The notes beneath the pieces were generated by a model. The model was given only the letters and a program-made list of their open reading frames with translations. It did no database searches and was not told where the DNA came from. DNA of 64,000 nucleotides, taken from Armillaria gallica (taxonomy: Eukaryota; Basidiomycota; Agaricomycetes; Agaricales; Physalacriaceae). The stretch covers positions 186,001 through 250,000 of the forward strand of contig JBANDB010000017.1 in assembly GCA_037576215.1 (NCBI GenBank), read 5' to 3'. Positions 54,701 to 64,000 of the stretch are shown here, in pieces; positions within the stretch are counted from its first letter, which is position 1; the number at the start of each line of letters is the position of its first letter. Both the position numbers and the translations under genes were made by a program.

Positions 54701-57700
54701 GCATGAGGCATAAGCAACCGTCGAGCATTTAGCATCCCGCGATCGATTTCTCCCTTCTCAGTGGGGCTATAATTGACAGGCTGATAGAATGGATCACCGT
54801 AGCTATGCAGAGAGAGAATCAGAGAAACACAAGGAAGAGGGCAACACAATTAACTTCAAAGATGTTGAAAAGATACCCTTCTCCTGTCGAATAGTATAGG
54901 ACCAAGCAGACAGAACTTCACTCATAAGAGCGACCTCGATGTCGTTTTTCTCTGCGATGACCCACGTCCAGACTTCAATGCCCGTAGAAATAGCAGCCGG
55001 TGTGGCGACTTCAAACGGAAGCGCTACCAGGTAATGAAGCAACTCGTAATCGCACTGTTCTAAGACGTTAAAAAGGTCAAACTACACACTCCGATGTAAG
55101 CTCACATTTGAAAGGGAAATAATCATAGCAGTGCATCGAAACAACAGGCGCTTCAAATCCTGAACTGTCAGTGTACTTGTTTTGCCTCGTATTTCCTCCA
55201 TGGTGTGCGCCAGTTTCTCTTTAAGGGCGAGTATCTCACCGGACGGAGCCGACTGTGGAGGCAGTTTTTCCAACCTGTCAGCACCTGAAAAACCATTAGT
55301 AGAAGAAACCGAATATAAAGTCATCCTTGCCTGATCGACTTGCCAACCGGATACCAGCCGCCTCGCCAGCAAAGTAGCCTTTGCTCGCAATTTGGCTCGC
55401 TAACATGTTAGCCTTGTCCAATGTTCTGCTCGAAAGAGCTGAAAGTGAAACTACAGGCGGGTTAGCACGTAATAAATGGAGAATTTCAAACCTACTCAGT
55501 TGGCGTTGCACTGGACCAATTGCTTTCCCAAATTGTTCGGCGACAGAAGCCCCAAGCTCGGCACCATCTGTTCCGGAAGTTGATTGGTGTACTGCTAGAT
55601 ATTTTTGTAAAGTTGACTGCAGCTCGACGGGGGCGCGCCCAAGAGCTAACTCGAACCAGTTGTTAGCGTTCCTATGCAGCTGTGCCAATATTTCGTTCCG
55701 GACTTGATAGCTATCCGTAAGTTCAAGAGTGATCCCTGCACGTGTAGAAGTGTATTCGTAGACAGGGTTGTACTGCGTGCCGGCTTGTGAGCACAAGTAT
55801 CATTGTCAAACAAATTCATACCTCGTCGGTGAACTCATTCTCGCAAGACCGGCGCAATAGTGTGAGGACCTCCAGAATCGCAAATACGAGAGGCGGATCA
55901 CACATGAGGGACGGAAAAGAAGATATCAGCCGATTGAGAAACTTGAATGCAATGTCTCTTGCTCTAGCCACTGGATGAGTGCTGCGCAAGAGCAACGCCC
56001 GCAGCTCAGATGATAATGCCTCAGGAAGGGCCTGTTGAGCGGCTTGGGCGTTCAAGTCATTAATACAACCTCGAATGACCTAAACGTATATTTGTTAAAA
56101 GTGTGTGCGGGACGGCAGGGTGTTGAATACCTTCTCTGCAATAGCGTCCATGCAGGAACTGAGCCCTAGATGCCGATTAAGGCTATCATTGACAAAATAG
56201 GTAACAAGTGATGACGTCAATCCTGCCGCAGAGCGCATAGTCTCCATATCATGCATCGTCAGCAAGAAAACAATCTGTCCAGATGATAGCGAGCGTATAT
56301 CACTAGTTCGGAGTGGTATATGCCTGGTAAGAGACGTCTTATGCTTGAGAATCACCTGTAGATGGGTCAGTAACGGAACAACGCGAAATTGAGGTAAAAG
56401 TAGTACCGTATGCGCATACTCCTGACGGATCACCGAGTTGTACTCGACGTCACTGGCCACAGCATCCTGGGATTCTTCGACTACAGTAGCGGGCGTCTTG
56501 ATGGCGATACGAGCCATTGCCGGTTTTTGCCATGCCATAGCATTCGAATCTATAGCGTCGTCGGTCGTGAAGTGGAACAGGATGCAGAGGAACCACATGT
56601 TTCGGAATAGAGCGACGACTGCCGGCGACGCGTCAACATGAGGGTTGAAGTCACCGTGGGATAGAAGGGCATCAATAGGCAATAATAAAGACGCTAGCTG
56701 CTCAATCATGTCATCGGTCTGCACGATATTAGTATTTCAAAACCAAAGACCAGAAGTAAAAGCTCAGGACCTTGATGTGATGATTCGCAATCTTCACGTT
56801 CTGGATAGCGACACCCTTGTCGGCGAAAAGGGTGAGCAATTCTACCAAGTACACATCATAAAGTTCGGGACGACGATGCAGTTCCTGGGCCAGCCTCGTT
56901 TGTGCCGCAAGCACCTATAAAACGATCAGCCCTACGGTTCATAAGATAACGCTGAAATCATCACCATGTTGTTCGAAAATCTGGGGTCGTCCGGATTGGC
57001 AGAACGATTGATAGTTGAGAAGACATGTATTATATCGACAAATGCACTTTCGGGAGCAGACAAAGCCAAATCAACAAGATTATAGGCGATCGCTGCCTCC
57101 ATCGTTGGTTCCGCTGATCGAAGACGTTGCAAAAGCATCGATATAGTAAGACGGGTGACCTTCGTGTTGGTTGAATGTCAGAAAGATGTGAGAAAGGTGT
57201 GGGGAAGAAAGTACCTCTTCCATACGGAACTCGAGCGCCAATCGAGTCACAACAGATATTGTACTGATACCCACAAGCCTCTTTTCATCTTCCGACAACC
57301 CATGAAGTCCTGTTTCGACAGAGTGCAGGGTACCCTGATCTTGCCCGGAGTAAAGGGGGTTATTGAATATCTGAGAATTGCTGGAGCTTTCATATATTTC
57401 CTTGCTCGTTGCAGCTATGTAATTCAATAGGGAATACATGTTCGACATGATAAGGTCGTCCCCAGGAGCCAGCTAGAACAGATGCGTCAGGGACATGATA
57501 ATGCGGCATACACAGGGAAAAGTATGTTACCTTGATGCACTGAGCAATGCACTTTGCTGCAGCTGCCAAAGGGGGAGGAGCCCTGGTCTCAGAAGCAAAC
57601 TCAAATTCAAATATTGACAAGGGAGCAGTAACAAAGCGTCGCAGATGAGCCGCCATCCGAGCAGCAATTTCAGGGAAGCTTCAAAAAGCCGTTCAATCGA

Positions 57701-59224
57701 CGAAATAGCTCCAAATGAACTGGCACTTACTTTTGAACAAGAACGGTCGTTGCTTTCAGCGCAGCCTCTTGGACAAGATTATCAAAGATCGGTGACTCAT
57801 CGCTGAGTAGTAGCAGAAGTCGCGAATACAGTTCCTCGTCGAGTTCGTGGAGAGCCACAGAGCAAACTGAAGCCAATTTCTGGAGGAAGCCGTCAGAATA
57901 CAATTTCGAAGGCAGATGAAAATCTCGCACCAAGCTTTCCGACATGGTTTCCCATGCATACGTATCAGGTGGAGGATCAGCGTCCATATCCTCAATCTGG
58001 ATCAGTAAGTCGTTGAAGCATTGCATTGCATACTGGATAGTTGACTTCAGAGTTGCGACTGTCGCTTCCTCAGTGATATCCAATTCTATAGCGGCCCGCT
58101 TCATTAACGAATTCCAAGCCTTGTTCGCCGCTACTGCTTCTGTGGAATTACCAATAGGGCCAGTTTGCGGTGGCGCTTGGACTTGAGCCAAAACAGTCCA
58201 AGAGGTCTCTAGTACGCAGCAAACTATGAAATATCCGCTAAGAGGTCGTCCACGAGAGACGTAGCGAGCTAAAAATGTCTCGATGAAAGGTTGAGTGTCG
58301 ACGTCGGCTACGTCTTCATTGACTATGTCTCCAATAAGTCGATTCAAACGGTCGATGTTGTCCACAGAGCATAAACCACCAAGGGCATCTCTCAACTGTT
58401 GCCATTGTGAAGTACTCCATGCGAACGACGTAGAGCTAATTGCGCGATAAAGGCCGTGTAAAGCTGGAGCTAATTGGGTGAGGATATCCAAAGCTGTTGA
58501 AATGCATGACATGTGAGAACAGACAACAGGGCTTGATCTCAAACGTACGAGCAGTAGTTGGTATCTTTGTTTGAATATCCGAAATGAATGCGACAATGGC
58601 GCCAGTTGCTGAATCACTGTACTGTGGGTGCAGTCCCGACACTCGTAGCAGCGCTGAGACGGTCGAAAATACTAGCTGATCGGGAAGCGACCAATCTGAA
58701 ACCACATTAACAAAAGCCAAGTCGATTTCTGAATACTGTTCACACCTTCCCACGAAAGACAGCGGTCAAAGTCGATGTAAGGTACATCTCGAAGAACGTC
58801 GATAAGCACTGGCATTATGGTCCCTATCCTCTCGGAAATATGTGATTCAGGAAAATTGAAAACGAGTTCTCCAAAGGCGATGTTGCAGTGAACTCTGGAT
58901 GCAGGCTAGAAATAAATATTAGCTTTGAGGCGAGCTCGTATTGGAAAGCGTGACGCACCATGAACACCCTGTCGGTACCTTCCTCGTCCACCTTTCCATT
59001 TGGCTTGGAGTATCCATTGGGAACGTAGTCGGTTTTCTTTTCGGCTATTCTGGTCTGGACTTTTGAGGCAATGAGGGTCCCGGCATAGCGATAGTCGTCG
59101 TCGGTTTCACTGACGCTCGAAGCGATGTCGGAGAGAATTTGCTGATGTATGTTGAGTTCTATGCTGTAGGGAGAGTTATTGAGATATTTTGAGGATAAAT
59201 ATGTGAATGTATGCACCAGTCCAT
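51727..59224 (-). CDS. STT4: Phosphatidylinositol 4-kinase, STT4 / PI4K-alpha type
   Basis: A large multi-exon gene. Exon 1 is only 8 nt (ATGGACTG, 59224-59217), joined to 59163 to give [21 protein letters not shown] chose it because the next exon has no ATG and this start matches the family. The C-terminal kinase domain is clear: [20 protein letters not shown], a CGVIDV-like region (VVPNATS), catalytic DRHNGN and the HI(V)HI/DFG junction split by an intron, then [20 protein letters not shown] and [14 protein letters not shown]. It makes PI4P at the plasma membrane with Efr3 and Ypp1. Exons between were not all fixed. The extreme C-terminus is uncertain: the best splice ends FQSFKMVS rather than the usual NGIPY. 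Confidence 0.9.
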
Positions 59225-59362
59225 GTTCCAGCTGAGAAAGAGGTGGACAACAGAATCAGATGTCGGATGTCTGTTTGCCAAAAGCCCGAATTCGGGTATT
59301 TCCGTCCAAGGCAAACAAACGCGTCGCGTCGCCGTCTTTCCAGCCAACCCTCATCAACAAAT

Positions 59363-60354
59363 ATGCCACGAACACCCAGCATGTTGCTCCTTGCTGTATT
59401 TATTCTTTCAACTCATTCTCTTTGTTTAGAAACTAGGCCTACTCGCCACACGGCACCGACGTCCTTCGTCAATGAAAATAGCGACGACGACGACAGCTTT
59501 GGCTTTACCGGAGCCTCTCGTAGTCGAAGACAGGACGACGACGACATTGAAAACTCAGACGATGACGCCAAAACGTGAGTGTGCTGAATACTTCTATGCT
59601 CGCTCGTTAATCTCCACCACAGAATGGCCAAATTTCTTCAAGAATACAAGAGTACGTTTGAGGACGATGGGCTCTCGTTATTCTGATCTGTCATACAGAG
59701 CAGCAAGCAAAGAAGAGCTCCGCTCGATCCGTTGCTTTTGACGGACAAAAGAAGGCATTGTTCGCGTCAGGACGCAAGACTGCAGAGGAGATATCGAGAG
59801 ACGGCATCGCTTACCTGTGAGTAGCCCACATGTTCTGCAACAGCATCATTCACATTGTTCCCTAGGGAAGAAATGAAGACTCAGGCCATGATCACGAAAC
59901 AGCAAGAGATATCCTACGAGAAGTATACCAATGGCCTCGACCAGCTTGGAGAACACAGCAATGTTTGACTAACTCGCTGCTATTGGCCTCATGTTTCTCA
60001 TCCAACATCATTCTTCAGGAAGCCCTTGCCAAGTTGGTGGAAATATGTCCTGCGGTCAATAAAGATTTGTTCGTTCGCCGTCTCCAAGCGCTCGAAGCAA
60101 GTGGCGAAATGCGTTCGTTGATTCTTCCTTTATCATAGTCACCATCTGATTGAATGTTAGTGAAATCTAACCCTTCGAAACGGGAAAAGGCTCTAGAACT
60201 ATGCCGAAGAAACGCTCATGCACAAGTGATCAAGAGTCAGGAAAAAGAAAAAGTATGCGGATTTATTCGCCAGCCTACGATGCTGACTTTCCTACAGCTC
60301 GCGACCGACGCTTCAAGGCTTATCAAACACTACAAGGATCTCCTTCGCGGCTGA
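59363..60354 (+). CDS. Unknown coiled-coil protein
   Basis: Eight exons, 214 residues: 59363-59382, 59437-59574, 59623-59651, 59699-59816, 59866-59962, 60019-60112, 60161-60252, 60298-60354. Phases close exactly, which supports the model. I do not recognise it. The N-terminus is acidic with Asp runs (SDDDDSFGFTGASRSRRQDD), then a long charged helical region (ASGRKTAEEISRDGIAYLEE), LAKLVEICPAVNKDLFVRRL, KREKALELCRRNAHAQVIKS, ending LIKHYKDLLRG. Coiled coil is likely; no enzyme motif. It is divergent from STT4, with 138 bp between start codons, so co-regulation is possible. Confidence 0.7.
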
Positions 60355-60472
60355 GAATTCTTTCTATCTGCTGATGCTTCTGGCTCGACGAACTATGCTT
60401 ACTTGTTGCTCTGCTTCTGTGTCTTCTGAAACGCAATGCTCTGTATTATACGCTCCATATCCTCTACGAGGC

Positions 60473-61935
60473 TCAATAATGTATCTTGATCCAGTCACGA
60501 TAGCTACTAGCAGATAACTGAATTAAAGAAACGACGATAGCCAATGTACTCACCAGTTCAGAGTCAGAACGCGATACAGAGCTTCGTTCCCTACTTTGCA
60601 TATCTTCGGGTCGAAGGTTGAGATATTCAGACATGAAAACACGTAGTATGAGATTCCATCGACGCATTGTCGGCAAGTCGAGTGCAGATGCATCGTCCTT
60701 TGGGGGGTAGATCAGCCAAGAAATAGTGAACACCACAAGGACTACCTTTAGTGTATGCCAGACACGAGGAAATGGCTCCGCAATTACATGCAGAACACTG
60801 ATACCTCGATGCAAAAAGGGAACATGATCATCACCCATGTTCCCCAGATTCCTCTCGGCCCCATTTCTTGGCGTAAAATACGAAGCCCAATGTCCGGGAG
60901 CCATGCCAGGGTAATCATCATACTGAAAGAAGCCGTGGTCACCCAGTCTTTGTTCTGCAGACGCCATTGCATCGAAAAGCCATCCCGTCTCTGTAAAGTA
61001 GGATCTTATCCTGGGCTGGGGTGCACCAAGGAGGTCGAGTAAAATGAGGTGCTCTATGCCGTGCATCTCAGTCATTTGAGGACCAAGGAGACGCCGTTTC
61101 GAGTGAGGCAGGACATAAGTCGTCTCCCATTTCTCCGCTAGATGTCTTTACGACGGTCAGACACCTAAAATGATCACTTTTGCACAACACACCTCGCGCC
61201 ATAGATTGAATCAGTATCTGTCCAGGCTACAAAGGCCTCCTCTCCATCGAAGAACACGAGTTGCAAAGTAATATCAGCGACATCTTCATCGTCTTCGGTG
61301 CCTTCTTCCAGTCTCTTTTGCCGACTATCCAGGAGCGGATTCAATGCTCCTGCGAGGTCGAGCATCATCGCGCATGGTGCAGCAGAATCAGTTGCTCCTA
61401 CAAACTGCGTCCCTGTCAGATCCTAGGGCACCAAGATGGAGAAGCACAGACCTGATTCGCTGGGTATGAAGGAAAATATTTGCTGTCAAAGTGCGCCGAC
61501 AGAATAACCCGCCGTGGAGCTGCTGGGTCCTTGGTCGCGATGAGATTCGTGAACCTTTTATCGCCTACAGGCGTATGTCCAGTGAATTCGTCCTCCTCGA
61601 CGTGCCAATTGAGAGCCTCGAGTGTGGTCTTGATGTAGTTCCTGACCAGGGTATTGTTGTCTGTATCCGCTGTATGAACGTCAGTGAGAGTCCCCGAATG
61701 CATTGTCGACCAACATACGTGCACGAGGTATCAATATTTTGGATAAATGCGAGGAAGGATTTGACGGATCCAGGTTCTTGAGCGGGTCGGGTGTAGAGAC
61801 CAATATCGAAATGTCATCGGTAGAGAGCGCTGTCAGCGCCCGCTCGCCCAACGTAGAAGCCTGGAACGACGGCAACGGCGCCAAGAGAAGGAGCAGCAGC
61901 CATACTGAAGGCGCCAGAAGGTGGACGGCCTTCAT
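60473..61935 (-). CDS. Glutaminyl-peptide cyclotransferase (M28-type, secretory)
   Basis: Five exons, up to 429 residues: 61935-61719, 61669-61452, 61422-61193, 61145-60746, 60697-60473. N-terminal signal peptide ([20 protein letters not shown]). Metal and catalytic motifs of the M28 fold are present: [54 protein letters not shown] and [12 protein letters not shown]. It converts N-terminal Gln/Glu of secreted proteins to pyroglutamate. The C-terminal 40 residues are uncertain: a possible GTGAGT donor after SRSDSEL would end the protein at once; unspliced, it continues to DWIKIHY. Divergent from TRS23 with 63 bp between start codons. Confidence 0.88.
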
Positions 61936-61998
61936 GGCAGCGAAGAGAGAGAGAGCAAATAACGTACTCACGCTTCATGCCCTTGGCGTCTCACCATC

Positions 61999-62566
61999 AT
62001 GGCCATCTTCGGGCTCTGGGTACGTGTTCCCTCTCTATTGGCGAATGGCTGCCGGAATATCGCCTATGTAGGTCATCAACAAGGCTGGAGGCCTTGTGTA
62101 CCAAAGAAACTTTGCAGGTCGGTATACGGTTGTTGTATTGTCCATTGTGCTCATTTCTGTGGTAGATGGTCTGGCCCAGCTGACATCCAATGAGTACCTT
62201 GTCCTCGCCGGTACACTGCACGGTATCCACGCTATTACTAGTCGTCTGTCACCGATGGGGTCTAGTTCAGGTGCTCAGGTTATTGAGGGAGAGTCGTTCA
62301 AGATGACGATTTTACTCACGGCCACAGGTATGTGTCAGTACTGCTGCTCCATACGCTTCTAAATACGCTTCTAACATTGCATAGGAACGAAATTCGTCCT
62401 TTTGACATCCCTGGCAGAGCTCTCAGCAGAAACGACATTGCAGAAAGTGCACGAAGCGTACGCCGACGCCGTGATGAAGAATCCTTTTCACACTCCGGAG
62501 ATGCCCATTCGAAGTGAAGGCTTTGACCTCCGAATTAGTTCACTTATCGGCAATGGTCAGCTATAA
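61999..62566 (+). CDS. TRS23: TRAPP complex subunit Trs23 / TRAPPC4
   Basis: Four exons, 136 residues: 61999-62019, 62072-62117, 62166-62327, 62385-62566. The longin-type fold signature is complete: [101 protein letters not shown] and [10 protein letters not shown]. All splice sites are GT-AG and phases close. Trs23 is a core TRAPP subunit that helps activate Ypt1/Rab1 in ER-Golgi traffic. Immediately divergent from the glutaminyl cyclase gene, itself a secretory-pathway enzyme. Confidence 0.95.
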
Positions 62567-63718
62567 TGACGATGGTAGCATATAACTCTACTCTTTGCTG
62601 CGTATTTCTCTATTTTCTAGAGTCTGAGATATACATATCGACAAGCTTTCCAAGTAGATGTCAGCTGCTGCGCCTTCTGCGCGTAGTAACCTGTAGGCGA
62701 TGAGCTACTCTGCCTTGCTAGGTGTGGCCCCATCGCATAGCGCCCAGGGCGCAAGCTCTTACAATCGCTAGTCCTAATACCTATTGAACGTGTCAGTTAT
62801 CTAGCATATCAAAGACAATTCATCATAAGCTCCGAGTCTTCCACGGTTCTCAGTCAACTTCTCAAATCAACAACGATCACCTCAAAACCGCTCAACAACA
62901 CAATCATTTGCTAACGTTCAATAGGTGAGCTGAATTACATGGTCTGGCAACGTTTCAACAGTACGGCTTCGATATCGGAATGAATGAGTTCGAGAATGCG
63001 GAAAAGCGCATTCAAAAGGGATCAGCGTCTGAGCGATAGAGATACCGTGATTGGACATGTTGAAGAACGTACTCCAAACCGATATAGTAGTTAGCTAGGT
63101 AAGAGCGAGACCGATGAATTGAGTGTTTTGGTTGACTTCTCGGATGGTAATCACGACGGCGTCGTAGTGGAGACTTTGGGCGACAGTTCGCTATCGACCT
63201 CGTTGAGCATCTTCCAGAATGGTAAATTGAAGTATTATCCCGACACGTGGAAACGCCTAGTTCATTGGTGAGTTCTCCACCAGTGTACCAAGATACCGAA
63301 CGAGTAGAATATTCTGCAGCATGTTCCCCGCTGGGGTCCACTAAATTGGTTCCTTGGTTATACATCCAGAACACTTCGTCGGGGTCAGTAGAGATATTGC
63401 GTTGAACACACCATTGCACCAATTTTTTATGAACTCGCCAAAGCTTTGCGCTGAGCCAGTCGAATGAACTTTTACCAGGGCTTCTTCAGCTTGCCCAGAA
63501 CCAAAAGAAACGCTACTGGTGGTCGAACAGAGAGAACCCCTTCTGAAGTTGTCCATCATATGATACGACAAGGCAGAAATTGGAAGCCTTTCGAGTAACC
63601 CATGGCTGATCGCATCCACTTGAATCGATACCTTGGTAAAATAATGCATTTAACGTATGCAAGAGAGAATAAACGTACTGATAGAAAAACTAAAACTACA
63701 CCAGGCCGAAAAATACAG
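62567..63718. other. Intergenic or unresolved region
   Basis: A minus-strand open stretch at about 63250-63460 encodes WLSAKLWRVHKKLVQWCV and DEVFWMYNQGTNLVDPSG, which looks protein-like, but I could not find a consistent start, stop and splice model or a family. It may be a decayed gene. The rest holds nothing recognisable. Confidence 0.4.
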
Positions 63719-64000
63719 TTACTCCCTCTCCGAAGCCTTCTCTAGCTGTTGCCGTTTTCTAGACCCGCCACTACCAGAAGAAGAAAATATTAGTATGGCT
63801 CATGAAAGGTTGGTACCACTTACGCTGCAGTATCCAGCCCTCTCTTTTTGCCAGTCTTCGCTTCATCCAAGAACTGGTTAAGACCAAACACATCACCAGT
63901 ATCCTTCTCGAACTGGACAGGACCCTCCCGAACTTCTTGCTCGTTCGCACCTTCAAACCCAACCTGCACTTGACCCAGGCCGAACCGATCATTGTCCAGA
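63719..64000 (-). CDS. SNW1: SNW domain protein (SKIP / Prp45), 3' end only
   Basis: The gene enters from beyond 64000. Two exons are visible, 64000-63824 and 63770-63719. The product reads LDNDRFGLGQVQVGFEG, then GPVQFEKDTGDVFGLNQFLD and EAKTGKKRGL, the conserved C-terminal segment of SNW/SKIP proteins, then a basic tail GGSRKRQQLEKASERE. Prp45/SNW1 is a spliceosome subunit active in the second splicing step and also a transcription co-regulator. Only the C-terminus is present, so completeness of the SNW domain cannot be judged. Confidence 0.85.

Noticed and set aside
55381..56641. Plus-strand ORFs of 60-110 codons across the STT4 gene
   Set aside because: They are shadows of STT4 exons on the other strand.
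1..64000. CRISPR arrays, prophage, plasmid origins or operons
   Set aside because: None seen; the gene structure is that of a eukaryotic nuclear genome.

Overview
The window reads as nuclear DNA of a mushroom-forming fungus (Basidiomycota, probably Agaricomycetes). Genes are cut by many short GT-AG introns of about 45-60 bases. There is a large F-box paralog family and a basidiomycete-style non-reducing polyketide synthase. The conserved genes are typical eukaryotic ones: STT4, TRS23, DPB4, SNW1/PRP45, CreC, BCKDH E1-beta and U6 snRNA. No operons, CRISPR arrays or prokaryotic signals were seen. Exon coordinates were built by hand from splice consensus and reading frame.

Layout. 1-6.9 kb: three F-box/leucine-rich-repeat-like paralogs on + (the first cut by the window edge), with a hAT-like non-autonomous transposon before the second. 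7.2 kb: U6 snRNA (+). 7.7-9.0 kb: a secreted protein with two galactose-binding-like modules (-), followed by a decayed copy and a duplicated hypothetical gene (10.7-12.9 kb). 13.1-19.5 kb: CreC-type WD40 protein (-), BCKDH E1-beta (+), a single-pass membrane SH3 protein (-). 20.6-21.9 kb: a TIR transposon carrying an unknown ORF, inserted in the 3' end of an alpha/beta hydrolase gene (-). 22.9-25.1 kb: secreted catalase (-). 25.1-29.0 kb: gene-poor, with a 50-bp-TIR element. 29.1-35.8 kb: NR-PKS (+), SAT-KS-AT-PT-ACP-ACP-TE. 36-38.7 kb: a broken gene and a multi-pass membrane gene with duplicated 3' fragments. 39.5-43.3 kb: two more galactose-binding-like genes (+). 44.1 kb: a second U6 (-). 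44.3-46.4 kb: a small acidic protein and DPB4 (+). 46.8-51.1 kb: two F-box paralogs (-) in a 2.6-kb tandem duplication. 51.7-64 kb: STT4 (-), a coiled-coil protein (+), glutaminyl cyclase (-), TRS23 (+) and the 3' end of SNW1 (-).

The main structural signal is a mirror image. The left arm runs F-box(+), U6(+), galactose-binding-like(-). The right arm runs galactose-binding-like(+), U6(-), F-box(-). This suggests an old inverted segmental duplication, later amplified in tandem, around a centre holding the PKS, catalase and housekeeping genes. Most housekeeping genes sit in tight divergent pairs (CreC/BCKDHB, STT4/coiled-coil gene, glutaminyl cyclase/TRS23) and probably share promoters. The PKS has no obvious tailoring enzyme or transporter beside it.
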